The notes: a model not told the origin generated them from the letters alone. A DNA stretch of 36,612 nucleotides from Acidimicrobiaceae bacterium (GCA_028819505.1 JAPPLH010000016.1:1-36612); one strand, 5' to 3'. Positions 16,001-25,575 are shown, numbered from the stretch's first letter. Program-made: numbers and translations.

Positions 16001-16682
16001 CAGAGCGCTCCTCCCCAGCGTCGGCGGGCTCGGCCCCGGAGGGCATCTCGTTCGACGGCAACGGCGACTCCTCCCCAGCGTCGGCGGGCTCGGCGCCGCG
16101 CACGCCGTAGCCCAGCTCGCCGGACCAGGACACCTCGCCCACATAGCGCTGATCGCCGGAAGGCGACGTGGCCCGCATCCAACCGGAGGTCAGGGCGTCG
16201 TCGCCCTCCCGCCAGTCCTCCCACGGCATCCGGCGGGGCCGGCCGTCGTCGCCCACCAGCAGCTCGTCCTTGGTATAGATCGCGTCGTCGCGGTTGGTGA
16301 ACGAGAACTCGAACAGCTTCGACTCGGTGATGGCTTGGGTGGGGCAGGCCTCCACGCACAGATCGCAGTGGATGCAGCGCAGGTAGTTGATCTCGTACAC
16401 GTAGCCGTAGCGCTCGCCCGGCGCGACCGGATCGTCGGGATCGTTGTCGGCGCCGCGGACGTAGATGCAGTCGGCCGGGCACACGCCGGCGCACAGCTCA
16501 CAGCCGATGCACTTCTCCATGCCGTCGTCGTAGCGGTTGAGCACGTGGCGGCCGTGCAGCCGCTCCGGCTTGGGCCGCTTGACGTCGGAGGGAGAGTCGT
16601 CGAAGCCGCCCCGGTAGTCGGTGGTGACCCGGGGCAGGAACAGCTGGCGCAGGGTGACGGCGAAACCGTGCAGGTAACCCAT
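15993..16682 (-). CDS. nuoI: NADH-quinone oxidoreductase subunit I
   Basis: 229 residues. Two [4Fe-4S] motifs are complete: Cys58, 61, 64, 68 ([12 protein letters not shown]) and Cys103, 106, 109, 113 ([12 protein letters not shown]), which hold clusters N6a and N6b. [13 protein letters not shown] sequence ([14 protein letters not shown]) follows as in family members. The C-terminal ~35 residues contain the nonapeptide AEPADAGEE twice, encoded by an exact 27-bp repeat, and are not conserved family sequence. ATG 16682 begins 1 nt after the nuoH stop. Confidence 0.97.
   Translation of the reverse strand: MGYLHGFAVTLRQLFLPRVTTDYRGGFDDSPSDVKRPKPERLHGRHVLNRYDDGMEKCIGCELCAGVCPADCIYVRGADNDPDDPVAPGERYGYVYEINYLRCIHCDLCVEACPTQAITESKLFEFSFTNRDDAIYTKDELLVGDDGRPRRMPWEDWREGDDALTSGWMRATSPSGDQRYVGEVSWSGELGYGVRGAEPADAGEESPLPSNEMPSGAEPADAGEERSDG
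16008..16094. repeat. 27-bp direct repeat in the 3' end of nuoI
   Basis: Copies at 16008-16034 and 16068-16094 are identical (CTCCTCCCCAGCGTCGGCGG continuing to CTCGGC) and 60 bp apart, thus in frame. They encode the repeated C-terminal AEPADAGEE. Confidence 0.9.
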
Positions 16683-16683
16683 G

Positions 16684-17973
16684 TCAGGCCCTCTCGGTGG
16701 CCGGGTCGGAAGGCTCGTCGGAGCGGGCTGCCTCGCGGTCGCGGGCACGGCGCCCGCTTCGCACCGCCCGGACCAGCAGTAGGGCCGCCGCCGCGAACAC
16801 CAGCAGCGAGACGATGGTGACCGCGGCCTCGTTCCAGCCCCGCTCGCGGCCAACCTCCAAGGCGGTGAGGAACAGGAACCAGCCCAGCGCCACCGGTATG
16901 AGCGCCTTCCACCCGAGGTCCATGAGCTGGTCGTAGCGGAACCGGGGCAGCGTGGCCCGCATCCACACGAAGCAGAACAGCAGCACGAACAGCTTCAGGA
17001 AGAACCAGACCACGCCCCACGCCCAAGCGATGTTCACGCCGCCAAGCTCGCCAACGAGCACGGGGCCGGCAGGTCCGCCGAAGAACAGGGTGACGATGAT
17101 GGCCGACATCGTGATGGTGTTCATGAACTCGGCCAGGAAGAACAGCGCGAAACGGATGGACGAGTACTCGGTGTGGAAGCCGCCCACGAGCTCCTGCTCG
17201 GCCTCGACCAGGTCGAAGGGCGGGCGGTTGAGCTCGGCGGTGCCCGCGATCATGAACACGATGAAGGGCACCAGTCCGGTGACGATCACGTTCCATCGCG
17301 GAACGACGCCGAAGTACCCCTCGGCCGCCTGCGCAACCACCATGTCGTGGGTCGACAGGCCCCCGGTCACCAGCACGATGGACGCCACCGCCAGACCCAG
17401 CGCGGCCTCGTAGCTCACCATCTGCGCCGACGCCCGCACCGACCCAAGCAGGGGGTACTTGGACCCCGACGACCAGCCGGCCAGCATCACGCCGTAGACG
17501 GCGACCGAGCTCATGGCCAGGAACAGCAGGATCCCGATCGGCGGGTCGGCCACCTGCAGGTAGGTGGCGCGACCCCACCACTCGACCTGGCCGCCGTTGT
17601 TGAAGTCTCCGCCGAGCGGAATGATGGCGAAGGCCAGGAAGGCCGGGATGAGCGACAGGTACGGCGCCAGCTTGAACACGAACCGGTCCGACCGGTCCGG
17701 CACCAGGTCCTCCTTGAAGAAGAGCTTCGTGCCGTCGGCGAGGGTCTGCAGGATGCCGAAGGGCCCGGCGATCGTGGGCCCGAACCGCTGATGCATCCCT
17801 CCCAGCAGCTTGCGCTCGAACCAGATCATCAGCATCACGGCCACGAGCAGGAATGCGAAGGCCACCACCGCCTTGGCCAGCGTCAACCCGACCTCCACCA
17901 GGCCGATGTCGCCGGCCAGCATGGGATCGGCGGCCAGCACGAGGATGCCGCTCACCGGGCTCGCCGCCTCCAT
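16684..17973 (-). CDS. nuoH: NADH-quinone oxidoreductase subunit H
   Basis: 429 residues, with eight or more membrane helices, the heel subunit forming the quinone chamber with NuoB and NuoD. Family signatures are [20 protein letters not shown] near 50-70, [31 protein letters not shown], and [19 protein letters not shown], with the conserved acidic residues present. The polar C-terminal tail ([15 protein letters not shown]) is extra. The start at 17973 is preceded by a 51-nt imperfect palindrome and then the nuoG stop. Confidence 0.97.
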   Translation of the reverse strand: MEAASPVSGILVLAADPMLAGDIGLVEVGLTLAKAVVAFAFLLVAVMLMIWFERKLLGGMHQRFGPTIAGPFGILQTLADGTKLFFKEDLVPDRSDRFVFKLAPYLSLIPAFLAFAIIPLGGDFNNGGQVEWWGRATYLQVADPPIGILLFLAMSSVAVYGVMLAGWSSGSKYPLLGSVRASAQMVSYEAALGLAVASIVLVTGGLSTHDMVVAQAAEGYFGVVPRWNVIVTGLVPFIVFMIAGTAELNRPPFDLVEAEQELVGGFHTEYSSIRFALFFLAEFMNTITMSAIIVTLFFGGPAGPVLVGELGGVNIAWAWGVVWFFLKLFVLLFCFVWMRATLPRFRYDQLMDLGWKALIPVALGWFLFLTALEVGRERGWNEAAVTIVSLLVFAAAALLLVRAVRSGRRARDREAARSDEPSDPATERA

Positions 17974-17977
17974 CCGA

Positions 17978-18028
17978 CGAACTTCAATGGGTTAGCCACC
18001 TCTGAGGTGGTCAACTCATTGAAGTTCG
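17978..18028. repeat. Imperfect 25-bp palindrome between nuoG and nuoH
   Basis: Left arm 17978-18002 and right arm 18004-18028 are reverse complements with three mismatches; outer ends CGAACTTCAATG and CATTGAAGTTCG are perfect. It fills the 70-nt gap between nuoG and nuoH and is more AT-rich than its neighbours. There is no T-run, so it is not a typical terminator; RNA processing or message stability are possible roles. Confidence 0.85.
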
Positions 18029-18043
18029 GTTCCAGTGCGCGAC

Positions 18044-20725
18044 TCACCGGGCTTCCACCTCCACCACGGTGATGTCGGTGCCCGTGGCGATGAGAGAGTT
18101 GGCCGGCGCGCCCGGCGCCAGCCAGTTCACCCTCAGCGATCCGGTCGGCACGCCGGCGTCGGCGGCCAGGGTCGCCTCGATGTGACCGAAGTCGGAGACG
18201 ACCCGCACCGCGGCGCCCTCGCCTGTCCCGGTTGAGGCGAGGTCGTCCGGGTTGATGCGGGCGGACGCGGCCGGGGCCAGGCCGCGGCTCGACGGGCAGT
18301 GGCGCAGCATCGTGCCGTCGTCGTACATGGTGCGGGTGGCCACCAGCAGGAAGCTGCCGTCAGGCGCTCCCCCGAGTGCGTCCTCCCCGCCGGCGGGCCC
18401 TGTCGCAGGCACCGTCCGGCCGGCGGGGCGCCGCCCCAGCGTCGGTCGCCCCGATCGGCGCCACCCCCCGGCCTCGCCGGCTGCCTCGCGGGCCGGCCGC
18501 AGTAGCACTCCTTCCACGGGGCTCGCCTTGAGGGACTCCTCGGTGAGCGATGCGTGGACCTCTGAGACTCGGGCCATTTCGGCTCGGATGGCCTCGGGCG
18601 AGTCGAGGCCCTCGGCCGAGCCCGGTTCGAGCCGTTCGGCCAGGTCGGCCGCGATCATCCAGTCGGGACGGGCCGTTCCCGGCGGGGTGACCTTGCGGCT
18701 CATCGGGCTGACCCGGCCCTCCAGGTTGGTGAAGGTTCCGTCGCATTCGGTGGGGCCGGCGGCCGGAAGCACGATGTCGGCGGCCAATGTGGAGGAGTCG
18801 TTCAGGAACAGGTCCACCGCCACCACGAGCGCCGCTCCTCGCAGGCCCCGGTAGGCGAGGTCGCGGTCGACGAAGTCGTTGAGGGGGTCGGCGCCGACGA
18901 GCACGAGCACGTCGATGTCCCCCCGGGCGGCCGCCCTGAGAACACCGGCGGCATCCAGCCCTGCGGCCTCCGGAAGCCGCGGCCAGGCCGCGACCGTGGG
19001 CCCGAGATCCTCGGCGTCATCGAGCTCCGTGCGGCCGGGCAGCAGCCCCGGTGCCAATCCTGCCTCCAGCGCGCCCATCACGTTGCCCCTCCGCAACGCG
19101 GGCAGGAAACGTACCGACGGCAGCGCTGACAGTTCCGCCGCCGCAGCTTCGACCACCTCTGCGCCCTCGGCCAGCGAGGACCGACCCAGTACCACAGTCA
19201 CCTCTCCGGCCGCAACCGCCAAGGCTCGGGCGGCCGACTTGATGCTCTCAGCATCGACCCCCAGGGCGTCGGCAGCTCCCAGAAGCTCTCGCAGTTCCTC
19301 AGCCTCCAAGAGCTTCTCGCCCGCAGCAAGCTTGTCCAAGATCACGTCCGATTCAGCGGCCTCCACGATCTCCGGATCGGTCGCCAGCACCAGGGCGCGG
19401 ATGAGCTGGGCGGTCGTGCCGGGGCGGGGATGCAGGGAGTACTTGGCCATGTGGGACAGGCCGGTTTCGCATGGAGTGACTTCCACCAGCTTCACGCCGT
19501 CGTAGACGACGGCATGGCGCAGCCGCAGGTACAGGGCGCCCAGCTCCTCCTTGGGGTCGGGGCCGACCAGAACCACGGTGCCGCCGGGCCGGCAGGCATC
19601 GTCGATGGCCGCTCTGGGCAGGCCGAGGACCACGGCGGGGTCGAGACCGTCGCCGAGCTGGGCGTCGACGTTGTCGGTGCCGATCACTCCCTTGGCCAGC
19701 TTGGCCCACATGTACTGGGCCTCGTTGGTGAGCCGCGCGCCGCCCAGCACGGCCACACGCTCGGGCGGCGCCGCGCCGACCGCGTCCGCGAGCCGGTCGA
19801 GAGCCTCCCCCCAGCCCGCCGCCCGCCACTCTGGGGCCCTGATGCCTGCTGGGTCCCTCAGCATCGGCGCGGCGAGGCGCTCGGCGCTGTTGAGAGCCTC
19901 GAAGCCGAAGCGCTCCTTGTCCGTCAGCCAGCCCCAGTTGACGGCGTCGGCGTCGGTGCCCAGAACCCGCAGCACCCGGTTGCGCGACGCCTGCACCGCC
20001 ACCCTGGCCCCCACGCTGTCGACCCAGGCGGTGGACAGCGTCTCGGTGAGATCCCAGGGCCGGGCCTTGAAGCGGTACGGCGCGGCGGTCAGCGCGCCCA
20101 CCGGGCAGATCTGAACGGTGTTGCCCGAGAAGTACGAGGCGAAGGGCTCGTCGGGGAAGGTGTTGACCTCGGTGTGGTTGCCGCGGCCCATGAAGTGGAT
20201 GAGGGGGTCGCCTGCGACCTCGTCGGCGAAGCGGGTGCAGCGGTCGCAGAGGATGCAGCGCTCGCGGTCGAGGTAGACGGTCTCGCTGATGGCGACGGGC
20301 TTGGCGAAGTGGCGCTTCTCCTCCACGAAGCGTGTCTCCCCCGGCCCGTAGGCCATGGTCTGATCCTGCAGGGGGCACTCGCCGCCCTTGTCGCAGACCG
20401 GGCAGTCGAGAGGGTGGTTGACGAGCAGGAACTCGAGCACGCCGTCCTGGGCCTTCTTGGCGACCTCGGACTCGGTCGACACCTCCATGCCCTCCGACAC
20501 CGGCACCATGCACGAGGGCTGCAGGGCGAAGCCCCGCCCGGTGTCCACCTCCACCAGGCACATCCGGCACATGCCCACCGGGCTCATCCGCGAGTGGTAG
20601 CAGAACCTCGGGATGTAGGTTCCGCTGCGCTCGCAGGCCTCGATCAGCATCTCGCCCGGCCTCGCCTGCACCGCGGCGCCGTCCACCGTGATCTCCACGG
20701 TCGCCTGGGGCTCCACCGCGGTCAT
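18044..20725 (-). CDS. nuoG: NADH-quinone oxidoreductase subunit G
   Basis: 893 residues, the electron-relay subunit of the NADH module. Cluster ligands seen: [2Fe-2S] Cys42, 53, 56, 72; the His/Cys [4Fe-4S] set His104, Cys108, 111, 117; and a [4Fe-4S] set Cys157, 160, 163, 207. The extra cluster N7 found in several bacterial NuoG proteins is missing: there is no cysteine in about residues 210-300. The rest is a molybdopterin-oxidoreductase-like domain without catalytic function in Complex I. An Arg/Gly/Pro-rich insertion occurs near 755-790. The ATG overlaps the nuoF stop by 4 nt. Confidence 0.96.
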   Translation of the reverse strand: MTAVEPQATVEITVDGAAVQARPGEMLIEACERSGTYIPRFCYHSRMSPVGMCRMCLVEVDTGRGFALQPSCMVPVSEGMEVSTESEVAKKAQDGVLEFLLVNHPLDCPVCDKGGECPLQDQTMAYGPGETRFVEEKRHFAKPVAISETVYLDRERCILCDRCTRFADEVAGDPLIHFMGRGNHTEVNTFPDEPFASYFSGNTVQICPVGALTAAPYRFKARPWDLTETLSTAWVDSVGARVAVQASRNRVLRVLGTDADAVNWGWLTDKERFGFEALNSAERLAAPMLRDPAGIRAPEWRAAGWGEALDRLADAVGAAPPERVAVLGGARLTNEAQYMWAKLAKGVIGTDNVDAQLGDGLDPAVVLGLPRAAIDDACRPGGTVVLVGPDPKEELGALYLRLRHAVVYDGVKLVEVTPCETGLSHMAKYSLHPRPGTTAQLIRALVLATDPEIVEAAESDVILDKLAAGEKLLEAEELRELLGAADALGVDAESIKSAARALAVAAGEVTVVLGRSSLAEGAEVVEAAAAELSALPSVRFLPALRRGNVMGALEAGLAPGLLPGRTELDDAEDLGPTVAAWPRLPEAAGLDAAGVLRAAARGDIDVLVLVGADPLNDFVDRDLAYRGLRGAALVVAVDLFLNDSSTLAADIVLPAAGPTECDGTFTNLEGRVSPMSRKVTPPGTARPDWMIAADLAERLEPGSAEGLDSPEAIRAEMARVSEVHASLTEESLKASPVEGVLLRPAREAAGEAGGWRRSGRPTLGRRPAGRTVPATGPAGGEDALGGAPDGSFLLVATRTMYDDGTMLRHCPSSRGLAPAASARINPDDLASTGTGEGAAVRVVSDFGHIEATLAADAGVPTGSLRVNWLAPGAPANSLIATGTDITVVEVEAR

Positions 20726-22179
20726 CGGCCGGCTCCTGCGACGGCCACCTCGATGGGGATCGGGTCTCGGCGGGTGATCTTGGACTCGTACTCGTGGCGG
20801 AAGCGGCGGATGGTGGACACCACCGGGGCCACCGCGGAGGGGCCGAGCGGGCAGATGGTGGTCTGGCGGGGCGGGAACGGCACCGCCTCCTGGCCGTTGT
20901 GGGCGGCTGCCGGGTACGGGCCGGGGCTGATGTTGTCGCCTATGTCGAGCAGCAGGTCGATGTCGGAGGGCCGGCCTTCCCCGTCGAGGATGCGGCGCAG
21001 GATCTGTTCCAGCCAGGTGGTGCCCTCGCGGCACGGGGTGCACTTGCCGCACGACTCGCGGGCGAAGAACTTCACCACCCGCCAGGCGGCCTTCACCGCG
21101 TCGGTGGTGTCGTCCATGATCACGATGGCGCCCGACCCGAGCATCGACCCGGCCGCGCCCACCGGTCGGGCCTCCAGCGGCAGGTCAAGGTGCTCGGGGA
21201 AGAACCAGGGGGCGGAGCCCCCGCCGGGGATGAACATCTTCAGTTCGTGCCCGTCGCGGATCCCTTGGCAGAAGTTGTCGCCGTAGATCAGCTCGCGGAA
21301 GGTGGTCACCCCGTGCTCGACTTCGTACACCCCGGGGCGGCGCAGATGGCCCGACACCGCGAACATCCGCGTCCCGGGCGACGACTCCGACCCGTGCCCC
21401 TTGTAGGCATCGGCGCCGTTGACCATGAGCCACGGCAGGTTGGAGAGGGTCTCCACGTTGTTGACGATGGTGGGTTGGCCGTAGAGGCCGACCGCGGCCG
21501 GGAAGTACGGCGGCTTGAGTCGGGGCATGCCCCGGCGGCCCTCCAGGCTCTCGATGAGCGCGGTCTCCTCGCCCACGATGTAGGCCCCCGCGCCCCAGGC
21601 CATCACGATGTCCACCGAGAAGTCGGTGCCGCAGATGCCGCGCCCCACGTAGCCGGCCTCGTAGGCCTCGTTCAGGGCGGCCGCGATGCGCTCCTGGGCC
21701 ACAGCCATCTCGCCCCGCACATACAGGAAGCACTGCTGCAGTCCCAGCGCGTAGCAGGCGATCAGGCACCCCTCGATGAGCTGGTGGGGATCGCGCTCCA
21801 TGAGCAGGCGGTCCTTGTAGGTGCCCGGCTCGCTCTCGTCGCCGTTGACGACGAGGTAGTAGGGATGCTTGCCCGGTGGCAGGAAACCCCATTTGACACC
21901 GGCGGGGAACCCGGCGCCTCCCCGTCCCAGCAGGGTCGCGGACCGCACCTCGTCGTGCACCGCGGCCGGCGTCATCTCCAGCGCGGCCCTCAGCCCCTCG
22001 TAGCCGCCGGTGGCGACCGAGCGCTCCAGGGTGAAGGAGTCCTCGTGGACGAACCGGCCCGTGATGAGCTTCGGCCCGTCGTTGTGTACGTAGCCCGGCG
22101 CGTGCTGGATGTAGCCAGCACCGGCCGACCGGTCCGGCAGCGGCGCGGGATGGCCGCCGGTCGCGGACGGCGTGCCCAT
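20722..22179 (-). CDS. nuoF: NADH-quinone oxidoreductase subunit F
   Basis: 485 residues, the FMN- and NADH-binding subunit. GRGGAGFPAGVKW (85-97) is the FMN/NADH loop; NGDESEPGTYKDR (112-124) and GAGAYIVGEETALIESLEG are further flavin-site signatures; cluster N3 ligands are Cys377, 380, 383 (SCGKCTPCREG) and Cys443 (TICPLGPSAV). ATG 22179 shares one base with the stop of the 33-codon ORF upstream (TGATG). A ~20-residue Pro/Ala-rich stretch precedes Cys443. It works with NuoE and NuoG as the NADH-oxidising tip. Confidence 0.97.
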   Translation of the reverse strand: MGTPSATGGHPAPLPDRSAGAGYIQHAPGYVHNDGPKLITGRFVHEDSFTLERSVATGGYEGLRAALEMTPAAVHDEVRSATLLGRGGAGFPAGVKWGFLPPGKHPYYLVVNGDESEPGTYKDRLLMERDPHQLIEGCLIACYALGLQQCFLYVRGEMAVAQERIAAALNEAYEAGYVGRGICGTDFSVDIVMAWGAGAYIVGEETALIESLEGRRGMPRLKPPYFPAAVGLYGQPTIVNNVETLSNLPWLMVNGADAYKGHGSESSPGTRMFAVSGHLRRPGVYEVEHGVTTFRELIYGDNFCQGIRDGHELKMFIPGGGSAPWFFPEHLDLPLEARPVGAAGSMLGSGAIVIMDDTTDAVKAAWRVVKFFARESCGKCTPCREGTTWLEQILRRILDGEGRPSDIDLLLDIGDNISPGPYPAAAHNGQEAVPFPPRQTTICPLGPSAVAPVVSTIRRFRHEYESKITRRDPIPIEVAVAGAGR

Positions 22180-22280
22180 CAGCCGATCGCCTCGGGGTCG
22201 TGGACAACGACGATGTGCAGAAACCCGGTCCCAAACCGGAATAGTGCACACAGACCGTCAACGGCGGCGGGATCGACCAT
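22179..22280 (-). CDS. 33-residue coupled micro-ORF between nuoE and nuoF
   Basis: ATG 22280 shares its A with the nuoE stop (TGATG), and its own TGA shares its A with the nuoF ATG (TGATG). Thus 34 codons exactly fill the gap and would couple translation across it. The product begins MVDPAAVDGLCALFRFG and ends VVVHDPEAIG; no family is known. Codon third positions are less GC-rich than in neighbours (about 9 of 33 end in A or T). The DNA also forms an imperfect hairpin (TGTGCA... TGCACA), so a structural RNA role is an alternative. Confidence 0.45.
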   Translation of the reverse strand: MVDPAAVDGLCALFRFGTGFLHIVVVHDPEAIG

Positions 22281-22894
22281 CAGCCCACCGCCTCGGCTTC
22301 GTTGCGGGCCAGCCAGACGGGGGCCTCGCGGGCCTGCTCGGGCGGAAACACCCCGGCGAGGCGCTCAGCCGGTACCGACTGCCGCACCTGGGCCAGAACA
22401 CCGTGGCCGGCGATGCCGGTCCGGCCGGCGCGCAGGTCCTCGACCAGGCCGTCGAAGTCGGCTGGGGTCACCCGGCCGCGGTAGCGGTAGTTGACCTGCA
22501 GGCACGGCGCCTCCGTGCAGGCTGCGATGCACTCCGCCTCCTCGACGGTGAACATTCCGTCGTCGGTGGTGCCGCCCACCTCCACCTCAAGCGACTCGCA
22601 GGCGTGCTCCAGCAGCTCCTCGCCGCCCCACAGCAGGCACGAGATGTTGGTGCAGACGTTGACCAGGTACGTGCCCACCGGCTCGAAGCGGAACATCTCG
22701 TAGAAGCCGGCCGTGCCCTTCACCTCGGCCGGCGTGGCCCCGACCAGCTCGCCGACACGCCGCATGGCATCGTCGGTCAGATACCCGTCCTGCTCCTGAG
22801 CCAGGTGCAGCAGTGGGATCAGCGCCGAGCGGGGCCGAGGGAACCAGCTGATGATCTCAGCAGCCAGCGCCTCGTTGGCAGGACTGAGCGTCAC
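22280..22894 (-). CDS. nuoE: NADH-quinone oxidoreductase subunit E
   Basis: 204 residues with a thioredoxin-like [2Fe-2S] domain. Ligands are Cys81 and Cys86 (VCTNISCLLWGG) and Cys122 and Cys126 (ECIAACTEAPCLQVN), giving cluster N1a. The N-terminal helical part (ALIPLLHLAQEQDGYLTDDA) is typical. GTG 22894 is chosen because GGAGG lies 7 nt upstream; the longer ATG frame from 22981 crosses a hairpin and lacks homology. About 45 C-terminal residues extend beyond the core family domain. Confidence 0.96.
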   Translation of the reverse strand: MTLSPANEALAAEIISWFPRPRSALIPLLHLAQEQDGYLTDDAMRRVGELVGATPAEVKGTAGFYEMFRFEPVGTYLVNVCTNISCLLWGGEELLEHACESLEVEVGGTTDDGMFTVEEAECIAACTEAPCLQVNYRYRGRVTPADFDGLVEDLRAGRTGIAGHGVLAQVRQSVPAERLAGVFPPEQAREAPVWLARNEAEAVG

Positions 22895-22927
22895 CGGCCC
22901 GCCTCCTGCATAGACAGGCGGCGGACG

Positions 22928-22984
22928 CCGGTGCTCGACTTGCGAGTGAGTAGGGCGAAGCCCGTGCGAGCAAGCGAGCACCGG
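22928..22984. repeat. Long stem-loop between nuoD and nuoE
   Basis: Outer arms CCGGTGCTCG (22928-22937) and CGAGCACCGG (22975-22984) are perfect complements; after a one-base bulge they extend by CTTGC/GCAAG, and a small inner hairpin GGGCGAAGCCC sits in the loop. It fills the 130-nt nuoD-nuoE gap together with two copies of GTGGCCGTCGCCGGG (about 22984-23013). No T-run follows. Confidence 0.85.
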
Positions 22985-23024
22985 TGGCCGTCGCCGGGGT
23001 GGCCGTCGCCGGGACGAACGGGCC

Positions 23025-24368
23025 TCACCGGTCCACCTCGCCCATGATCGGGTCGACCGAGGAGATGATGGCCACGCCGTCGGCGATGAGGCCGTCCTGC
23101 ATCAGGTGCGGCAGGGTCTGGAGGTTCACGAAGCTGGGCGCCCGCACGTGCACCCGGTACGGCACCGACGTGCCGTCGCTCACCAGGTACACGCCGAGCT
23201 CCCCCCGGGGTGATTCCACCGCGGCGTAGGCCTCCCCCGGAGGAACCTTGAAACCCTCGGTGAAGATCTTGAAGTGGTGGATCAGCGCCTCCATGGATTC
23301 GTCGATGCGGGCCCGGGGCGGCGGCGTCACCTTCTTGTCCTGCGTCCGGTAGTCGCCCGAGGGCATCGCGTCGATGATCTGCGAGACGATGCGCAGCGAC
23401 TCGCGGATCTCGTTGAGGCGGATCGCGTACCGGTCGTAGCAGTCGCCGTGGGTTCCCACGATGACGTCGAAGTCCACCTGGTCGTAGAACAGGTAGGGCT
23501 CGTCGCGCCGCAGGTCCCAGGCCATGCCAGCGCCGCGCAGTATCGGCCCGGTGGCCCCGAGGGCGACGGCCTCGGCGGCGCTGATGACGCCCACGCCCTG
23601 GAGCCGCTCCCGCCAGATGGGCTGGCCGGTCAGCAGCGTGTCGTACTCGTCGAGGCGGGGCTCGATCAGCTCGATCAGCTCCGACACGTCGGTCCGCCAG
23701 CCGGCGGGCAGGTCGGCGGCCACCCCTCCGGGCCGGATGTAGTTGTGGTTCATGCGCAGGCCGGTGACCTTCTCGAAGAAGCGCAGCACCTCCTCGCGCT
23801 CGCGCCACCCGTAGATCATCATCGACACCGCGCCCAGGTCCATGCCGTTGGTGGCCATGAACAGCAGGTGCGAGCTGACCCGGTTGAGCTCGCACATCAG
23901 CATGCGGATCCAGGTGGCCCTCTCGGGCACATCGATGCCCAGCAGCTGCTCCGTGGCCAGCGAGAACGCCAGCTCGTTGAACAGCGGCGAGGCGTAGTCC
24001 ATGCGGGTCACGTTGGTGCCGCCCTGCAGGTACGTGAGATTCTCGCCGGTCTTCTCCATGCCGGTGTGGAGGTAGCCGATGACGGGCTTGGAGCGCAGCA
24101 CGGTCTCGCCGGAGAGCTCCAGCATCAGCCGCAGCACGCCGTGGGTCGACGGGTGGGACGGACCCATGTTCAACAGCACCAGCTCGTCGTCGCCGGGGTC
24201 GTCGGGGTCGCCGCCGATCTCCGCGGCCTCGGCCTCCGACATGCGCAGCACCGCGGACCGCTCGCGCCGGCTGACCCGATCGGCGCCCGCTGCCGGCCCG
24301 GCCGGCATGCCGGTCTCGGCCGACTCCGGGGAGGCCTCGCCGGCGGGAACGGTGCCAGTGATGCTCAA
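23025..24368 (-). CDS. nuoD: NADH-quinone oxidoreductase subunit D
   Basis: 447 residues, the 49-kDa subunit lining the quinone site. Signatures are LLNMGPSHPSTHGVLRL (near 66-82) with the His of the quinone site, GYLHTGMEKTGEN, ESPRGELGVYLVSDG and the C-terminal ISSVDPIMGEVDR. The first ~60 residues are a low-complexity extension. The start is a TTG at 24368, 13 nt after the nuoC stop, with AGAGG nearby; an inner start could exist since the extension is not conserved. Confidence 0.96.
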   Translation of the reverse strand: MSITGTVPAGEASPESAETGMPAGPAAGADRVSRRERSAVLRMSEAEAAEIGGDPDDPGDDELVLLNMGPSHPSTHGVLRLMLELSGETVLRSKPVIGYLHTGMEKTGENLTYLQGGTNVTRMDYASPLFNELAFSLATEQLLGIDVPERATWIRMLMCELNRVSSHLLFMATNGMDLGAVSMMIYGWREREEVLRFFEKVTGLRMNHNYIRPGGVAADLPAGWRTDVSELIELIEPRLDEYDTLLTGQPIWRERLQGVGVISAAEAVALGATGPILRGAGMAWDLRRDEPYLFYDQVDFDVIVGTHGDCYDRYAIRLNEIRESLRIVSQIIDAMPSGDYRTQDKKVTPPPRARIDESMEALIHHFKIFTEGFKVPPGEAYAAVESPRGELGVYLVSDGTSVPYRVHVRAPSFVNLQTLPHLMQDGLIADGVAIISSVDPIMGEVDR

Positions 24369-24381
24369 CGCGGCCTCTGCT

Positions 24382-24870
24382 TCACCTGACGTTGGAGGCG
24401 GCCTTGAACTGCACCGGTATCCGGCCGCTGTCGTAGTCCTTGCGGAGCGGATGTCCCGGCCAGTCCTCAGGCATCAGGATCCGCGACAGGTCCGGGTGAC
24501 CCTCGAAGGCGATGCCGAACATGTCGTAGACCTCGCGCTCGAGGCTCTCCGAGCCGGGCCACAGATCGAACAGGGTGGGCAGGGCCGGGTCGTCGGCCGG
24601 GACCTGCACCCGCATGCGCAGGCGCTCGAGCCGCTCGTGCGACATCAGGCCGGCCACCACCTCGAACCGCTCCGGCTGCACCCCCTCGGGCAGGCTCCGG
24701 TCGGCGCCGTACGTCAGGTAGTCGACGGCGGTGAGGTCGATGAGCTGGTCGAAGCCGTCGGCTCGGGCCGCCGCAGCCACGTCGAGCCACCGGCTTGGTG
24801 ACGGATGGATCACCGCCTGGCCGCGGGACGGCCGGTCGGCCCCGACCGGGGCGCCGTAGCGCTCAGCCAT
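24382..24870 (-). CDS. nuoC: NADH-quinone oxidoreductase subunit C
   Basis: 162 residues in the chosen frame, the 30-kDa connecting subunit. The family signature EREVYDMFGIAFEGHPDL followed by RILMPEDWPGHPLRKDY is complete. The ATG at 24870 is the conservative start. A GTG at 24963, with TGAGG 7 nt upstream and only 9 nt after the nuoB stop, is also possible; that form would carry a copy of the interspersed repeat as its first 30 residues (for example SRAARATAPRS). Confidence 0.95.
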   Translation of the reverse strand: MAERYGAPVGADRPSRGQAVIHPSPSRWLDVAAAARADGFDQLIDLTAVDYLTYGADRSLPEGVQPERFEVVAGLMSHERLERLRMRVQVPADDPALPTLFDLWPGSESLEREVYDMFGIAFEGHPDLSRILMPEDWPGHPLRKDYDSGRIPVQFKAASNVR

Positions 24871-24898
24871 CTCGGCCGCGGAGAGGACGAGCGAACGC

Positions 24899-24946
24899 GG
24901 GGCCGTGGCCCGAGCGGCCCGTGAGCGGAGCGAACAGGAGCGGGAA
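24899..24946. repeat. Interspersed GC-rich repeat at the nuoB-nuoC junction
   Basis: Core on the plus strand: GGGGCCGTGGCCCGAGCGGC, then CCGTGAGCGGAGCGAACAGG, then AGCGGGAATG. It keeps the nuoC frame open upstream of ATG 24870. Confidence 0.85.
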
Positions 24947-24972
24947 TGACACCGCCTCGACACGATGGGGCC

Positions 24973-25574
<602 letters not shown>

Positions 25575-25575
<1 letters not shown>

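Noticed and set aside
17978..18028. Rho-independent terminator between nuoG and nuoH
   Set aside because: No T-run follows on the transcribed strand, and nuoH continues the operon 5 nt later.
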